Part shown: positions 1 through 7,830 of the stretch, in pieces
Layout: every line of letters starts with the position of its first letter
Numbering within the stretch: position 1 is the first letter of the stretch
NCBI GenBank assembly: GCA_934462925.1
Contig: CAKSIT010000012.1
Coordinates: 1-64,000, forward strand
Origin: an uncultured Oscillospiraceae bacterium
GTDB lineage: Bacteria > Bacillota > Clostridia > Oscillospirales > Ruminococcaceae
Length of the DNA: 64,000 nt
Reading direction: 5' to 3'
The notes under the pieces: generated by a model
Seen by the model: only the letters and a program-made list of their open reading frames with translations
Databases searched by the model: none
What the model was told of the DNA's origin: nothing
Translations under genes and position numbers: made by a program

Positions 1-97
1 GCGGGCTGTTTCGCGCGGTTCGCCGCGCCCCGTCGGCTGCCCGAGCGTAAGCAGCGTGAGCCGTTTGTTAAAGCACAAAATACCACCCCCTAAAAAA

Positions 98-228
98 TGC
101 GTAATGCGTAATTCGTAATTGTTGTGCCGCCTGCGGCGGTTATTAAAATCCGTCCGCGCAGCGGACACATTCATTACGCATTACGCATTACGAATTACGA
201 ATTGATAATAGCGCATTACGCATTAAAA
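98..228. repeat. ATTACG-word repeat, MITE-like
   Basis: Two blocks built from words such as GCGTAATGCGTAATTCGTAATT (minus-oriented ATTACG words at 98-121) and CATTACGCATTACG with GAATTACGAATT (170-228) flank a GC-rich centre. The blocks are partly inverted relative to each other, so the segment could fold into a long hairpin or be a small non-autonomous element. It lies just downstream of the scaffold gene stop. No coding function is seen; a small frame across it is probably spurious. Confidence 0.45.
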
Positions 229-753
229 CTTAATGTTCGGGTTCTTCGCGCGGAACGCCGCCTCAACGCCCGAAACCGCAGCGCCGCCGCTTCCCGCAGG
301 AACTCCCGTTGTTCTCGGCGCTGACGTTCCCGTAAACTGCGGGTACTTCTTCAGCACCTCGTCGATTGCCTTTTCAAGCGGCGTTTCGTCGCTTACCTTA
401 AGCGAAGCGAGCGCCACAACGTCGTCGGCAGCCTCGGGGCTTACGCCCTTTGACGCGGCGAGCAGCTTTGCTTCAAGCGCGGCTGCCTTTTTCTCGGCGG
501 CGTCTGCGCGGTCTGCCTGCGCCTTGACGGCTTCCGCCTGCTTCTGCTCAGCGGTTTTCTGCTCGTCCTGCCATGCGCGGAACGCGGCAAGCTCGTCCTT
601 TGTGGGCTGCCCCTTGCGTTCGCGTTCGAGCCGCGCCTTTATGAGGTCGTTCACCTCGTCCTGCGTGAATGTTTTTGCCGCCACGCCCGCCGCAGATTCG
701 GGCGCGGTTTCTGCGGACTGCTCCGCTGTGGTCTGTGTTGTTTCGTCTGCCAT
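223..753 (-). CDS. Phage capsid scaffold-like protein
   Basis: This 176-residue protein starts after a clear AGGTAACA ribosome binding region and has the composition of a phage capsid scaffold (GP20/DUF4355 type). The N-terminus is acidic and Thr/Ala/Glu-rich, residues about 30-120 form a charged Ala/Lys/Glu/Gln coiled coil, and the tail ends in FRAKNPNIKF. Scaffold proteins line the inside of the procapsid and leave before DNA packaging. The family call rests on composition and on its position downstream of a minor capsid gene; no catalytic motif is expected. The major capsid gene would be expected beyond the left edge. The frame on the opposite strand is a shadow. Confidence 0.65.
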   Translation of the reverse strand: MADETTQTTAEQSAETAPESAAGVAAKTFTQDEVNDLIKARLERERKGQPTKDELAAFRAWQDEQKTAEQKQAEAVKAQADRADAAEKKAAALEAKLLAASKGVSPEAADDVVALASLKVSDETPLEKAIDEVLKKYPQFTGTSAPRTTGVPAGSGGAAVSGVEAAFRAKNPNIKF

Positions 754-860
754 TGTTACCTCCGTTTAACGTCCGTATGACTGTTTTCCGCGCGGGCTTT
801 TAGTGTCGTCAGCGTGTTTCGGACAATAAAAAAGCGCCGTGCTTATCGCATAGCGCTTGA

Positions 861-1007
861 TTATTTCTTATCATTCATTTTTGCAAGCCCCGCGAGTATT
901 CTTATAACAAGTTCGACCGAAGCCAGCACCCATGCTGCGATAAAACAGCCCTCGGGAATAGTCCCTGATGTGTTGAGCGCATAAAGCAGAATAAGCGTTG
1001 AAACCAT
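861..1007 (-). CDS. Small phage membrane protein (48 aa)
   Basis: ATG at 1007 is preceded by AAAGGAGGCGCCGAC, a strong ribosome binding site, and the frame runs to TAA at 861-863. The product begins MVSTLILLYALNTSG and has a hydrophobic core, including FIAAWVLASVELVIRILAGL, that could form one or two short membrane segments, then a charged NDKK end. Size and position in a phage structural operon are the only clues; a holin-like or head-assembly role is possible but not supported by a motif. A longer frame over the same bases lacks a ribosome binding site and was not chosen. Confidence 0.6.
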   Translation of the reverse strand: MVSTLILLYALNTSGTIPEGCFIAAWVLASVELVIRILAGLAKMNDKK

Positions 1008-1099
1008 GTCGGCGCCTCCTTTCGGGCATAAAAATAGCGCCCCATCGGAGCGCTTGGTTATTAAGTTGTACGGTGAACAAACCGTTCACCGTTATGGAA

Positions 1100-1131
1100 T
1101 GAAAAAGCACCCTGTTTTTTTGCAGGGTGCT
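1100..1131 (-). terminator. Rho-independent terminator
   Basis: On the minus strand AAGCACCCTGC and its complement CAGGGTGCTT enclose an A-rich loop and are followed by TTTC. It begins at the stop codon of the 58-residue gene at 1131-1307, so it would end that transcript. Confidence 0.6.
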
Positions 1132-1307
1132 TATATCATATTAGGGTTGTTAAGCGGAGGATGCTTCTTGACTTCCTCAAACGCCTTTTTCACATCGTCG
1201 GGAGCGTCGTCACGAAGGAACATACCATGCTTGCCCTTGGGACAGTAAAGATACGGCGTAATTTTTTCTATGAGTTCGCTCTCATGCTTCGGCATTACAA
1301 TTCTCAT
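1131..1307 (-). CDS. Small phage protein (58 aa)
   Basis: ATG at 1307 follows GAAAGGAGGTACACG and overlaps the stop of the upstream minor capsid gene as ATGA, indicating translational coupling. The product (MRIVMPKHESELIEKI...) has a YLYCPKGKHGMF segment and an acidic middle. I do not recognise a family. Short proteins of this kind often sit between minor capsid and scaffold genes in phages of Clostridia. It ends at the terminator hairpin. Confidence 0.6.
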   Translation of the reverse strand: MRIVMPKHESELIEKITPYLYCPKGKHGMFLRDDAPDDVKKAFEEVKKHPPLNNPNMI

Positions 1308-3190
1308 CGTGTACCTCCTTTCAGCATTTCTTTAACACGATATTCGGTGTAAACCTCATCGTATTGCCCGGTAACGAATGACCTAGTGGCATACCCGCTT
1401 ATATCATAAATATTATACCCATTATCCTGCAATTTGTCAAGTTTTTTCTTACACTTTGCGCGAAGATACGGCAGATATTCCGAAGCATAGTTCTCGGTGG
1501 TAATATTGCCGTGGGTTTTCCTGTAATCATCAGCATCAAGCCAGTGCAAACATTCATGCAGAGCGGTACTGAGCCGATTATCGGCGCACGCCATTTGCTC
1601 CTGAAACTCTGGTGTTTTTTCGATGGTCAGCAAAGACTCATCAAGATACAAGGCGTTGTAAAAAGCGTTGTACGCCGCGGGCGAATCTCCCATTTCGTCA
1701 TGACTGACAATGCAGATATTCGGCAGCGTTTTCCGCTTTTCACAACCGAGCAGCTTGTACACATCGGCAAGTCTAGTGTCGATTTCATGGAGTGCTCTTG
1801 GCTTGATATCTGCTTTTTCAGAAAGATATATTTTGTTATGGCGGTCGGTAACACGGTCAAGCGTTATGTCGGTAAGCTTACCCTTGACAAAGCGTTGCGT
1901 ATTTATCTGGTCAGACTTGTCGACAGCCACGGGTTTGTAAAACTGCGAATTATCTTGAGATGGCTTTGGAACTGTGATTTTCTTCGGCGCTACCGCCCCA
2001 TAAGTCGTAACCCTATCCGTCCGATACTTAAGCCCCGCGCCCTCGCAGTACGCCTTGAGCTGCTTGTTCTGCTCCGCGGCGCGCTGCCGAACCTGCTTCG
2101 CGCCCTCGGTATCGCCCGCAGCCTCTAACATATCCGCCTCGGTTTTGGACTTGCGCACCCTGCGCTCAAGCTCGCGCTGACGGCAGACCTTATCGTACAA
2201 CGCTTTGTCTTCCTCGTCGTCATACTCAACGGCAGACTTGCGGAACAGCCCGTCGGAAACGCCGCGCGGCCTATGCCCGCAGTTTATCCCGAACAGCCCG
2301 TCAGGCTCGCCGAAGCTTGTCTGCGACAGCGGAATCACCTTGTGCTTGCGCCCGTTGATGTCGGTTATCTCGGTTGTTCTGCCCGAGCGCGAGATAAGCT
2401 TGCCCTGCCACGGGCGGCACTTCGGGCGGCTGCCCGGGTGACTGCTCACCTCGAACACGTCCTGCCCTAAGCTGTCCATAGTCGAGAACTGCGCTTCAAG
2501 CGCCGTGTTCTTTACCGTCGCGCGTATGTCCATGTTTACGTACGCCTCGGGCGACCACTCCCGCCCCGATTTGTCCACAAACGCGGGAATGCCCCGCTGC
2601 GCCATCTCGTGTATAGTCGTGCGGACTGCCTTTGTGCGGCTCTCCGCGCCCGACACAACGGCGGCGGTGTTGCTGTTGAGTATATCGAGAACGCCCTGCT
2701 TGTCGGCTATTTCAAGCTGCGCCCTGCGCTGCTCCGCCGTCCATTTCTCCGCAACGGCGTTGACGGCGCGGACGAATGTGCTGTCCGCTTTGTACTGCAT
2801 TACGGTGTTTACTTGGTTGTACACGTCCCGAGCCTGCGCGCGGTAGTGCTTTACGGCCGCCGCGGCGCTCTCGGCGAAGCTTCCGCTGCTGCGCATTTCG
2901 GTTAAGCCGTCCTCTGCAAGCGTATCGTCGATAGCCTGCCGCACCGTTTCCGCAACGTCGTTCGGAATACCCCTAGTTCCCGCCGCAATGATTTTGTGCG
3001 CGTCCTGCCGCAGCAGCCCGTGCCGCGCGAGCTGCTTTAACTGCCACTTGCTCGCCTCGTTCAGCTGGTGGTCGTCGTTGAGCGTGAGCTGCCGCGCTAT
3101 GCGCACAAGCAGCCGCTCCTCAACGCTCATGTACGCGTCCGCAATAGGCGCGGCGAGGTTCAGAGCCTCTAAAGCCGTCAAAATCATCAC
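1304..3190 (-). CDS. Phage minor capsid protein with HExxH C-terminus
   Basis: This 628-residue protein matches the phage minor capsid family (Phage_min_cap2 type). Residues about 1-330 carry the long helical N-terminus, then hallmark motifs HPGSRPKCRPWQGK and FGINCGHRPRG. A charged coiled segment follows (about 340-400). The C-terminal 200 residues contain STALHECLHWLDADD, a HExxH zinc-metallopeptidase motif, and acidic residues downstream. Minor capsid proteins of this kind sit at the portal vertex and may be injected with DNA, so an enzymatic tail is plausible cargo. Upstream of its start the expected portal and terminase genes are absent, so the prophage is truncated here. Confidence 0.8.
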   Translation of the reverse strand: MMILTALEALNLAAPIADAYMSVEERLLVRIARQLTLNDDHQLNEASKWQLKQLARHGLLRQDAHKIIAAGTRGIPNDVAETVRQAIDDTLAEDGLTEMRSSGSFAESAAAAVKHYRAQARDVYNQVNTVMQYKADSTFVRAVNAVAEKWTAEQRRAQLEIADKQGVLDILNSNTAAVVSGAESRTKAVRTTIHEMAQRGIPAFVDKSGREWSPEAYVNMDIRATVKNTALEAQFSTMDSLGQDVFEVSSHPGSRPKCRPWQGKLISRSGRTTEITDINGRKHKVIPLSQTSFGEPDGLFGINCGHRPRGVSDGLFRKSAVEYDDEEDKALYDKVCRQRELERRVRKSKTEADMLEAAGDTEGAKQVRQRAAEQNKQLKAYCEGAGLKYRTDRVTTYGAVAPKKITVPKPSQDNSQFYKPVAVDKSDQINTQRFVKGKLTDITLDRVTDRHNKIYLSEKADIKPRALHEIDTRLADVYKLLGCEKRKTLPNICIVSHDEMGDSPAAYNAFYNALYLDESLLTIEKTPEFQEQMACADNRLSTALHECLHWLDADDYRKTHGNITTENYASEYLPYLRAKCKKKLDKLQDNGYNIYDISGYATRSFVTGQYDEVYTEYRVKEMLKGGTR

Positions 3191-3340
3191 TTTCTTAAAA
3201 TAACTGTAGATAAATCTCTATAAGGATATTTCCCACCCTAACAGAACAGATAAATCACAGGCGCATTAGCGCACGACAGTTGTAACAATTGAACATATTT
3301 CAAAGGCATTAGGAAACTAGTGTCTTTTTTTTATGCCTAC

Positions 3341-3414
3341 TGGAACATAGCCAAACGGTAAGGCAACAGACTTTGACTCTGTTATTGCAGGTTCAATTCC
3401 TGCTGTTCCAACCA
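3341..3414 (+). tRNA. tRNA-Gln (anticodon TTG)
   Basis: A complete cloverleaf is visible. The acceptor TGGAACA pairs with TGTTCCA. A short D arm with AAACGGTAA follows, then the anticodon stem ACAGA/TCTGT with loop CTTTGAC (anticodon TTG) and T arm GCAGG-TTCAATT-CCTGC. Discriminator A is followed by an encoded CCA. It lies between the truncated prophage and the first ICE gene. Whether it is chromosomal or travels with the element cannot be decided here. Confidence 0.93.
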
Positions 3415-3480
3415 AAGGGTGTCACCGACCTGAAAAAACGCAATTCGTCATTGCTCATTGACGAATAGAAAGGAATGAAC

Positions 3481-3780
3481 ATGGAAAAGTCATTTGAATT
3501 TTTAATGCAGATGTTAGCCCCGGACACAATATTTATCCCAAAAGAGCTTGTCAAAAGGCGGGATATAGGAGAGGACGCCAAGCTTCTTTTCTCTGAAATC
3601 TTCACAGAACACCGTTTTGGAACAATTGCAGAGCTGCGAGAAACCATTGACAATATCCCCGACGAATACATAGAAGCCTATGCGAGAAACGGTTCTCCCA
3701 AAAAATTAAAGTCAGATATGATTAAAATTAACGTTGATTTAGAGAGAATACTTCTCTTATCGACCGAGGAAGGTGTTTGA
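3481..3780 (+). CDS. Hypothetical ICE protein (about 99 aa)
   Basis: Two ATG codons (3475, 3481) are in frame. AGGA at 3471-3474 abuts the first, so 3481 has the better spacing. The product is MEKSFEFLMQMLAPDT... with KELVKRRDIGEDAKLLFSEIF and a helical second half. I do not recognise it; a small replication or regulatory accessory is possible because the initiator-like gene starts 3 bases after its stop. A degenerate copy of the element palindrome (ATTCGTCA ... TGACGAAT, 3443-3466) lies just upstream. Confidence 0.7.
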   Translation: MEKSFEFLMQMLAPDTIFIPKELVKRRDIGEDAKLLFSEIFTEHRFGTIAELRETIDNIPDEYIEAYARNGSPKKLKSDMIKINVDLERILLLSTEEGV

Positions 3781-3783
3781 CAC

Positions 3784-4848
3784 ATGAATAACAACTATTT
3801 GCCGCTGTCGTTTTTTCAGGCTATCAATCCTGATAACACGATGTCCTGCAACCGCTTCATAGCTCACGCTATTGGAGCAACGGAAACAATCATCTACTTT
3901 TCCCTTATCTCCAAAATGACATACTACTACAAAAACGGTATGCTTGACGATGAGGGATTTTTTTATGCAACAGCGATAGACATTCAGGAAAGTACAACTT
4001 TCACTAAAAGACAACAAATGCCCGCTATAAACAGACTTGTGGAAATTGGGCTGATTGAAACAAAATCGGCGGGTCTGCCGAAAAAGAAATATTACAAGGT
4101 GCTTAATAAGCAGGAGCTTCTCATATCCCTCATTGAACAGGGAGAAGCGATTGCAGCCAATCTGCACAACAAGGTCCGCAAATGCGATAAAACCCAGAAG
4201 TTACAAAATGTTACTTCAAGTAGTGCGGTTGAAAAAAACTCGGAAAATGCCGACAAACCGCATGAAATCCAGAAGTTACAAAATGTTACTTCTTGCGGTG
4301 ACAAAATGTCACCACAACAGGTTACAAAAAGTCACCACAGTGAGTTACAAAATGTTACTTCTTGCGGCGACAAAATGTCACCTCTATATAAAACTAAAGA
4401 TAATAAACTTAAGATAAGTAATCCTAAATCTATCAATCAATCAGACGAGCAAATCACCGTTGATATGATTGATGAGATTGACCGTATACAGCAAAGACAG
4501 AATTATGAAAAACTGATTGCAGAGAGAATAGACTATGCTGCGTATCAGTCGGATGGTGGCTACCGTGCAGAATTGGTAAGGGCGATGTATTCCGTAATCG
4601 TCGATTCAATCTGTTCGACGAGAGCCATGCTGCGAATCAACAGCAGCAATGTTCCGCAGTCAACTGTCAAGGACACGTTCTTGCAGCTCGACTCCACGCA
4701 TATCGAGTATGTTTTAGAAATGATTGAGGAACATTCTCCGGACATGACCCACATTCAGTCATATCTGCGCACTGCATTGTATAATGCGGTCAGCACAAAG
4801 GATATGTATTACACGTCCAAGCTCAAAGCCATTGGCATAATTAAATAA
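3784..4848 (+). CDS. Replication initiator-like protein (RepA N-term / DUF6017 type)
   Basis: The 354 residues have the layout of ICE and plasmid initiator-like proteins of Clostridia. Residues 1-110 resemble a winged-helix primosomal domain (STTFTKRQQMPAINRLVEIGLIETK is the helix-turn-helix region). A low-complexity repeat linker spans about 135-205 (LQNVTS and CGDKMSP units). The C-terminal 120 residues are a conserved DUF6017-like domain (VPQSTVKDTFLQLDSTHIEYVLEMI...YLRTALYNAV). With ParA, ParB and SSB it suggests the excised element can replicate. Linker DNA forms iteron-like repeats. The gene ends at a terminator. Confidence 0.75.
   Translation: MNNNYLPLSFFQAINPDNTMSCNRFIAHAIGATETIIYFSLISKMTYYYKNGMLDDEGFFYATAIDIQESTTFTKRQQMPAINRLVEIGLIETKSAGLPKKKYYKVLNKQELLISLIEQGEAIAANLHNKVRKCDKTQKLQNVTSSSAVEKNSENADKPHEIQKLQNVTSCGDKMSPQQVTKSHHSELQNVTSCGDKMSPLYKTKDNKLKISNPKSINQSDEQITVDMIDEIDRIQQRQNYEKLIAERIDYAAYQSDGGYRAELVRAMYSVIVDSICSTRAMLRINSSNVPQSTVKDTFLQLDSTHIEYVLEMIEEHSPDMTHIQSYLRTALYNAVSTKDMYYTSKLKAIGIIK
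4198..4382 (+). repeat. Iteron-like repeats inside the initiator gene
   Basis: AAGTTACAAAATGTTACTTC or close forms occur at about 4198, 4274 and 4344. GTGACAAAATGTCACC (4298-4313, with the perfect inverted repeat GTGACA/TGTCAC) and GCGACAAAATGTCACC (4367-4382) alternate with them, and a hybrid GTTACAAAAAGTCACC lies at 4321. The repeats are in frame but their base-level conservation and palindromic core suggest DNA-binding sites. Confidence 0.55.
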
Positions 4849-4858
4849 ACTAATTAAG

Positions 4859-4886
4859 CCGCTTCCCAAAGCGGATTTTTTATTTT
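4859..4886 (+). terminator. Rho-independent terminator after initiator gene
   Basis: CCGCTT (4859-4864) and AAGCGG (4869-4874) form a stem with loop CCCA, followed by ATTTTTTATTTT. It separates the replication gene from the conjugation operon. Confidence 0.85.
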
Positions 4887-4927
4887 ACAGATAAGGCGTT
4901 AAGCCGAATATGAACGGAGGTGAATAT

Positions 4928-4981
4928 ATGTCGGCAACGTTATCTCGAATGATACACTTCAAGCAGGCGGTTCCGCCTTAG
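4928..4981 (+). CDS. 17-residue ORF, possible leader peptide
   Basis: ATG at 4928 follows ACGGAGGTGAATAT, a near-perfect ribosome binding site, and the frame MSATLSRMIHFKQAVPP ends at TAG. It sits after the terminator and immediately before the conjugation operon. It may be a translated leader or the stump of a deleted gene. Its start region shares 11 bases (TATGTCGGCAA) with spacer C1 of the third mini array. Confidence 0.4.
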   Translation: MSATLSRMIHFKQAVPP

Positions 4982-5028
4982 AAATCAGTTCGCCATTGGC
5001 GAATAAAAAACGGAGGTGAAAAAGCAAA

Positions 5029-5496
5029 ATGGCACAAAATGTTGAGAATGACGTAGTAGCTATTGTCGTGAAAACAACAAAAATGACCGCTAACGTACTT
5101 GCGGAAGCTATCAGCGCAACGCTTTCTTCAAAAGGCAAGGCAAAGCATGGCAAGCAGTCGCTTGACAATATCATCAAGGACGGTTCTTCCCTGCAAAATA
5201 TTGAGGTTTCCGACAAGAACATAAAGTCGTTTGAAAGTTCAGCCCGTAAATTCGGGATTGACTATGCCATGAAAAAAGTTCCGAAAGAATCCCCGCCGAG
5301 ATACATTGTGTTCTTTAGGGGCAAGGACACGGAACAGGTTTACAAGGCATTTAACGATTATGCAAAAAAGCATACGCTCGACAAGAGCAAGCCGTCAGTA
5401 ATCAAGGAAATCAGCACTATTGTTCAGGAACAGGCACAGCAGCGCAGCCAACAGCGTGACCGCAGCCGTGTTAAGGAAAGGGGTATGGAGCATTAA
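5029..5496 (+). CDS. PcfB-family (DUF3801) relaxosome accessory protein
   Basis: This 155-residue protein matches the PcfB/DUF3801 family encoded beside VirD4 in Gram-positive conjugative elements: TAKVLAEAI-like N-terminus, SAR-KFGIDYA and IVFFRGKDTEQVYKAFNDY. PcfB is thought to link the relaxase-DNA complex to the coupling protein. The end carries the element-wide tag KPSVIKEISTIVQEQ followed by a Gln/Arg-rich tail. The gene overlaps the following virD4 gene. A palindrome copy (4989-5003) precedes its ribosome binding site ACGGAGGTGAAAAAGC. Confidence 0.85.
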   Translation: MAQNVENDVVAIVVKTTKMTANVLAEAISATLSSKGKAKHGKQSLDNIIKDGSSLQNIEVSDKNIKSFESSARKFGIDYAMKKVPKESPPRYIVFFRGKDTEQVYKAFNDYAKKHTLDKSKPSVIKEISTIVQEQAQQRSQQRDRSRVKERGMEH

Positions 5497-7273
5497 GAAG
5501 TTCAAGTTTGATTTTAAAAAACACATACTGCTGAATATCCCGTACATTGCCCTTTTTTATGCCATGAACAAACTTTCGGCTGCAACTAGAGTAGCCGAGG
5601 GCAGCGACGTCAGCGCAAAGTTCTTCTCTTTGTTTGATGATTTTTCGGTCGTGTTCGCTAACCCGCTGCCAAGTTTTCATGTCATTGACCTGCTCATCGG
5701 CGGTGCTGTGGCATTCGTTTTCTGGTTTGTAATGCGGGAAAAGCGGAAAAACGCCAAGAAATTCCGTCAAGGCAAGGAATACGGTTCAGCTCGTTGGGGG
5801 ACGGCAAAGGACATTGAGCCTTATATGGACGAAAATCCCGACAAGAACATTATCCTTACAGCGACAGAGGGCTTGACGATGGAAAGTCGCCCGAAAGCGG
5901 GTGCGAAGTATGCCCGAAACAAGAATGTCATGGTAATAGGCGGTTCTGGTTCAGGTAAGACGAGATTTTTCGTTAAACCAAACCTCATGCAAATGCACAG
6001 CAGCTATGTCGTTACTGACCCAAAAGGCACAATTCTCCTTGAAGTTGGTAAGCTCCTGCAAAAGAAAGGTAAATACGCGATTAAATCGCTGAACCTTATC
6101 AACTTCAAAAAATCCATGCACTATAATCCATTTGCCTATATCCGCTCCGAAAAGGATATTCTGAAGCTCGTCAATACGATTATTTCCAACACAAAGGGCG
6201 AGGGTGAAAAATCCGGCGAGGACTTCTGGGTAAAGGCAGAAAGGCTTCTGTATACTGCCTATATCGGCTACATATTCTATGAAGCTCCGAAAGAGGAACA
6301 GAATTTTAACACTCTCATCACCATGATTGACGCAAGTGAAGCCAGAGAGGACGATGAGGAGTTCAAAAATCCTGTTGATATTCTTTTTGAGCGGCTTGAA
6401 GCCAAGAAGCCGGAACATTTTGCGGTTCGGCAGTATAAGAAGTACAAACTTGCCGCAGGCAAGACGGCAAAATCAATCCTTATTTCCTGCGGCGCAAGAT
6501 TAGCTCCGTTCGATATAGCCGAGCTTCGTGAAATGATGTCTTACGATGAACTGGAGCTTGACCAAATCGGAGAGAGAAAAACGGCAATGTTCGTAATCAT
6601 CTCAGATACCGACACGACCTTTAACTTCGTCGCTGCCATAATGTACTCACAGCTATTCAATTTGCTGTGCGATAAAGCAGACGATGAACACGGAGGGCGT
6701 TTGCGCGTTCATGTCCGCTGTATTCTGGACGAGTTTGCAAATATAGGCGAAATTCCGAACTTCGATAAGCTGATTGCTACGATACGTTCGAGAGAAATTT
6801 CCGCTTCAATCATTTTGCAGGCGCAGTCGCAGCTCAAAAAAATCTACAAGGACAATGCAGATACGATTATCGGTAACTGCGATACTACCCTGTTCCTCGG
6901 CGGTAAGGAGAAAGGCACTCTGAAAGAGATTTCGGAAATGCTCGGCAAAGAAACAATCGACCTGTTCAATACTGGAGAAAGCCGTGGACAGTCGCAGTCG
7001 TTCTCGCTGAACTACCAAAAGGTGGGCAAAGAGCTGATGTCGCAGGACGAAATCGGCGTTATGGACGGCGGCAAATGTATTCTGCAAGTTCGTGGCGTTC
7101 GACCGTTCTTCTCAAACAAGTTCGACATTACAAAGCATAAATATTATGGCTTGTTGTCGGACGATAACAAAGCGAACGAGTTCGACATTGAAAAATATAT
7201 GTCAACCCGTTTAACAGTCAAATCAACAGACCGTGTAAAAGTCATCGGTGAATACGATGAAACGGCAGTTTAA
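5468..7273 (+). CDS. VirD4-type coupling protein (T4CP)
   Basis: This membrane-bound ATPase recruits the relaxosome and secreted proteins to the mating channel. Two N-terminal membrane segments (HILLNIPYIALFYAM and LLIGGAVAFVFWFVM) are followed by the Walker A region VIGGSGSGKTRFF (about residue 158) and DEFANIGEIPNFD (Walker B/TraG motif). C-terminal motifs such as IGNCDTTLFLGGKE also match TraG/VirD4. The start is uncertain. GTG at 5468 is used here; an ATT at 5491 lies 7-8 bases after AAGGAAAGGGG and would give IKKFKFDFKK, close to where relatives begin. It overlaps the end of pcfB, so the two are coupled. Confidence 0.9.
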   Translation: MLRKGVWSIKKFKFDFKKHILLNIPYIALFYAMNKLSAATRVAEGSDVSAKFFSLFDDFSVVFANPLPSFHVIDLLIGGAVAFVFWFVMREKRKNAKKFRQGKEYGSARWGTAKDIEPYMDENPDKNIILTATEGLTMESRPKAGAKYARNKNVMVIGGSGSGKTRFFVKPNLMQMHSSYVVTDPKGTILLEVGKLLQKKGKYAIKSLNLINFKKSMHYNPFAYIRSEKDILKLVNTIISNTKGEGEKSGEDFWVKAERLLYTAYIGYIFYEAPKEEQNFNTLITMIDASEAREDDEEFKNPVDILFERLEAKKPEHFAVRQYKKYKLAAGKTAKSILISCGARLAPFDIAELREMMSYDELELDQIGERKTAMFVIISDTDTTFNFVAAIMYSQLFNLLCDKADDEHGGRLRVHVRCILDEFANIGEIPNFDKLIATIRSREISASIILQAQSQLKKIYKDNADTIIGNCDTTLFLGGKEKGTLKEISEMLGKETIDLFNTGESRGQSQSFSLNYQKVGKELMSQDEIGVMDGGKCILQVRGVRPFFSNKFDITKHKYYGLLSDDNKANEFDIEKYMSTRLTVKSTDRVKVIGEYDETAV

Positions 7274-7290
7274 CTAGGAGGTAAATCCAA

Positions 7291-7749
7291 ATGTCTATTT
7301 TCAAGAAAATCAACGACGGCGTTAATAGCCTTGCTATCAAGACAATGACCGTCGCAAGCGAAAGCAAACCCCAGAGCAAAAAAGCTCTCAGAGCCAAGAA
7401 AATCCTTACGTCAGTAATCACAGGAGCAATCGCAGCGACTATGTGTGCAGTAACTGTGTTTGCATCAGGAGGCACATCAGGAGGCACATCAGGAGGCGCA
7501 TCAGGAGGCGCATCAATGCCTTCATTTTTCGAAGGAGCTATTGGGGTACTTCAAACAGTTGTAATTCTTATCGGCGCAGGCGTTGCAGTTTGGGGCGTAA
7601 TAAATCTGCTTGAGGGATATTCCAACGATAACCCCGGCGCAAAATCTCAGGGTATGAAGCAGCTAATGGCAGGTATAGGTGTGGCTCTTATCGGTGTTAT
7701 ACTTGTTCCTCAACTTCAAGAATATGTAAAAACAGTTACCAAAACTTAA
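7291..7749 (+). CDS. Maff2-family membrane protein, pilin-like
   Basis: The 152-residue product follows TAACTAGGAGGTAAATCCAA. Residues about 33-52 are a signal-like hydrophobic segment ending near VFASG, followed by four tandem G-G-(T/A)-S units encoded by a 12-base direct repeat (TCAGGAGGCRCA). Two membrane segments follow (VLQTVVILIGAGVAVWGVI; LMAGIGVALIGVILV). This is the Maff2 layout found in ICEs of Clostridia, and by size, two membrane spans and gene order it may play the VirB2 pilin role. The Gly-rich repeat number could vary between relatives. Confidence 0.8.
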   Translation: MSIFKKINDGVNSLAIKTMTVASESKPQSKKALRAKKILTSVITGAIAATMCAVTVFASGGTSGGTSGGASGGASMPSFFEGAIGVLQTVVILIGAGVAVWGVINLLEGYSNDNPGAKSQGMKQLMAGIGVALIGVILVPQLQEYVKTVTKT

Positions 7750-7777
7750 AGAGTATGTGACTTCAAAAGAATTGGAC

Positions 7778-7808
7778 AGGCGGCGAAGAAATGCGCCGCT
7801 TGTAAATT
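7778..7808 (+). terminator. Hairpin after pilin-like gene (attenuator)
   Basis: AGGCGGCG and CGCCGCTT form a stem around AAGAAATG, followed by GTAAATTTTT. It may reduce read-through so that the pilin-like gene is expressed more than the downstream channel genes. Confidence 0.5.
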
Positions 7809-7830
7809 TTTGAAAGGAGGTAAACGACCA

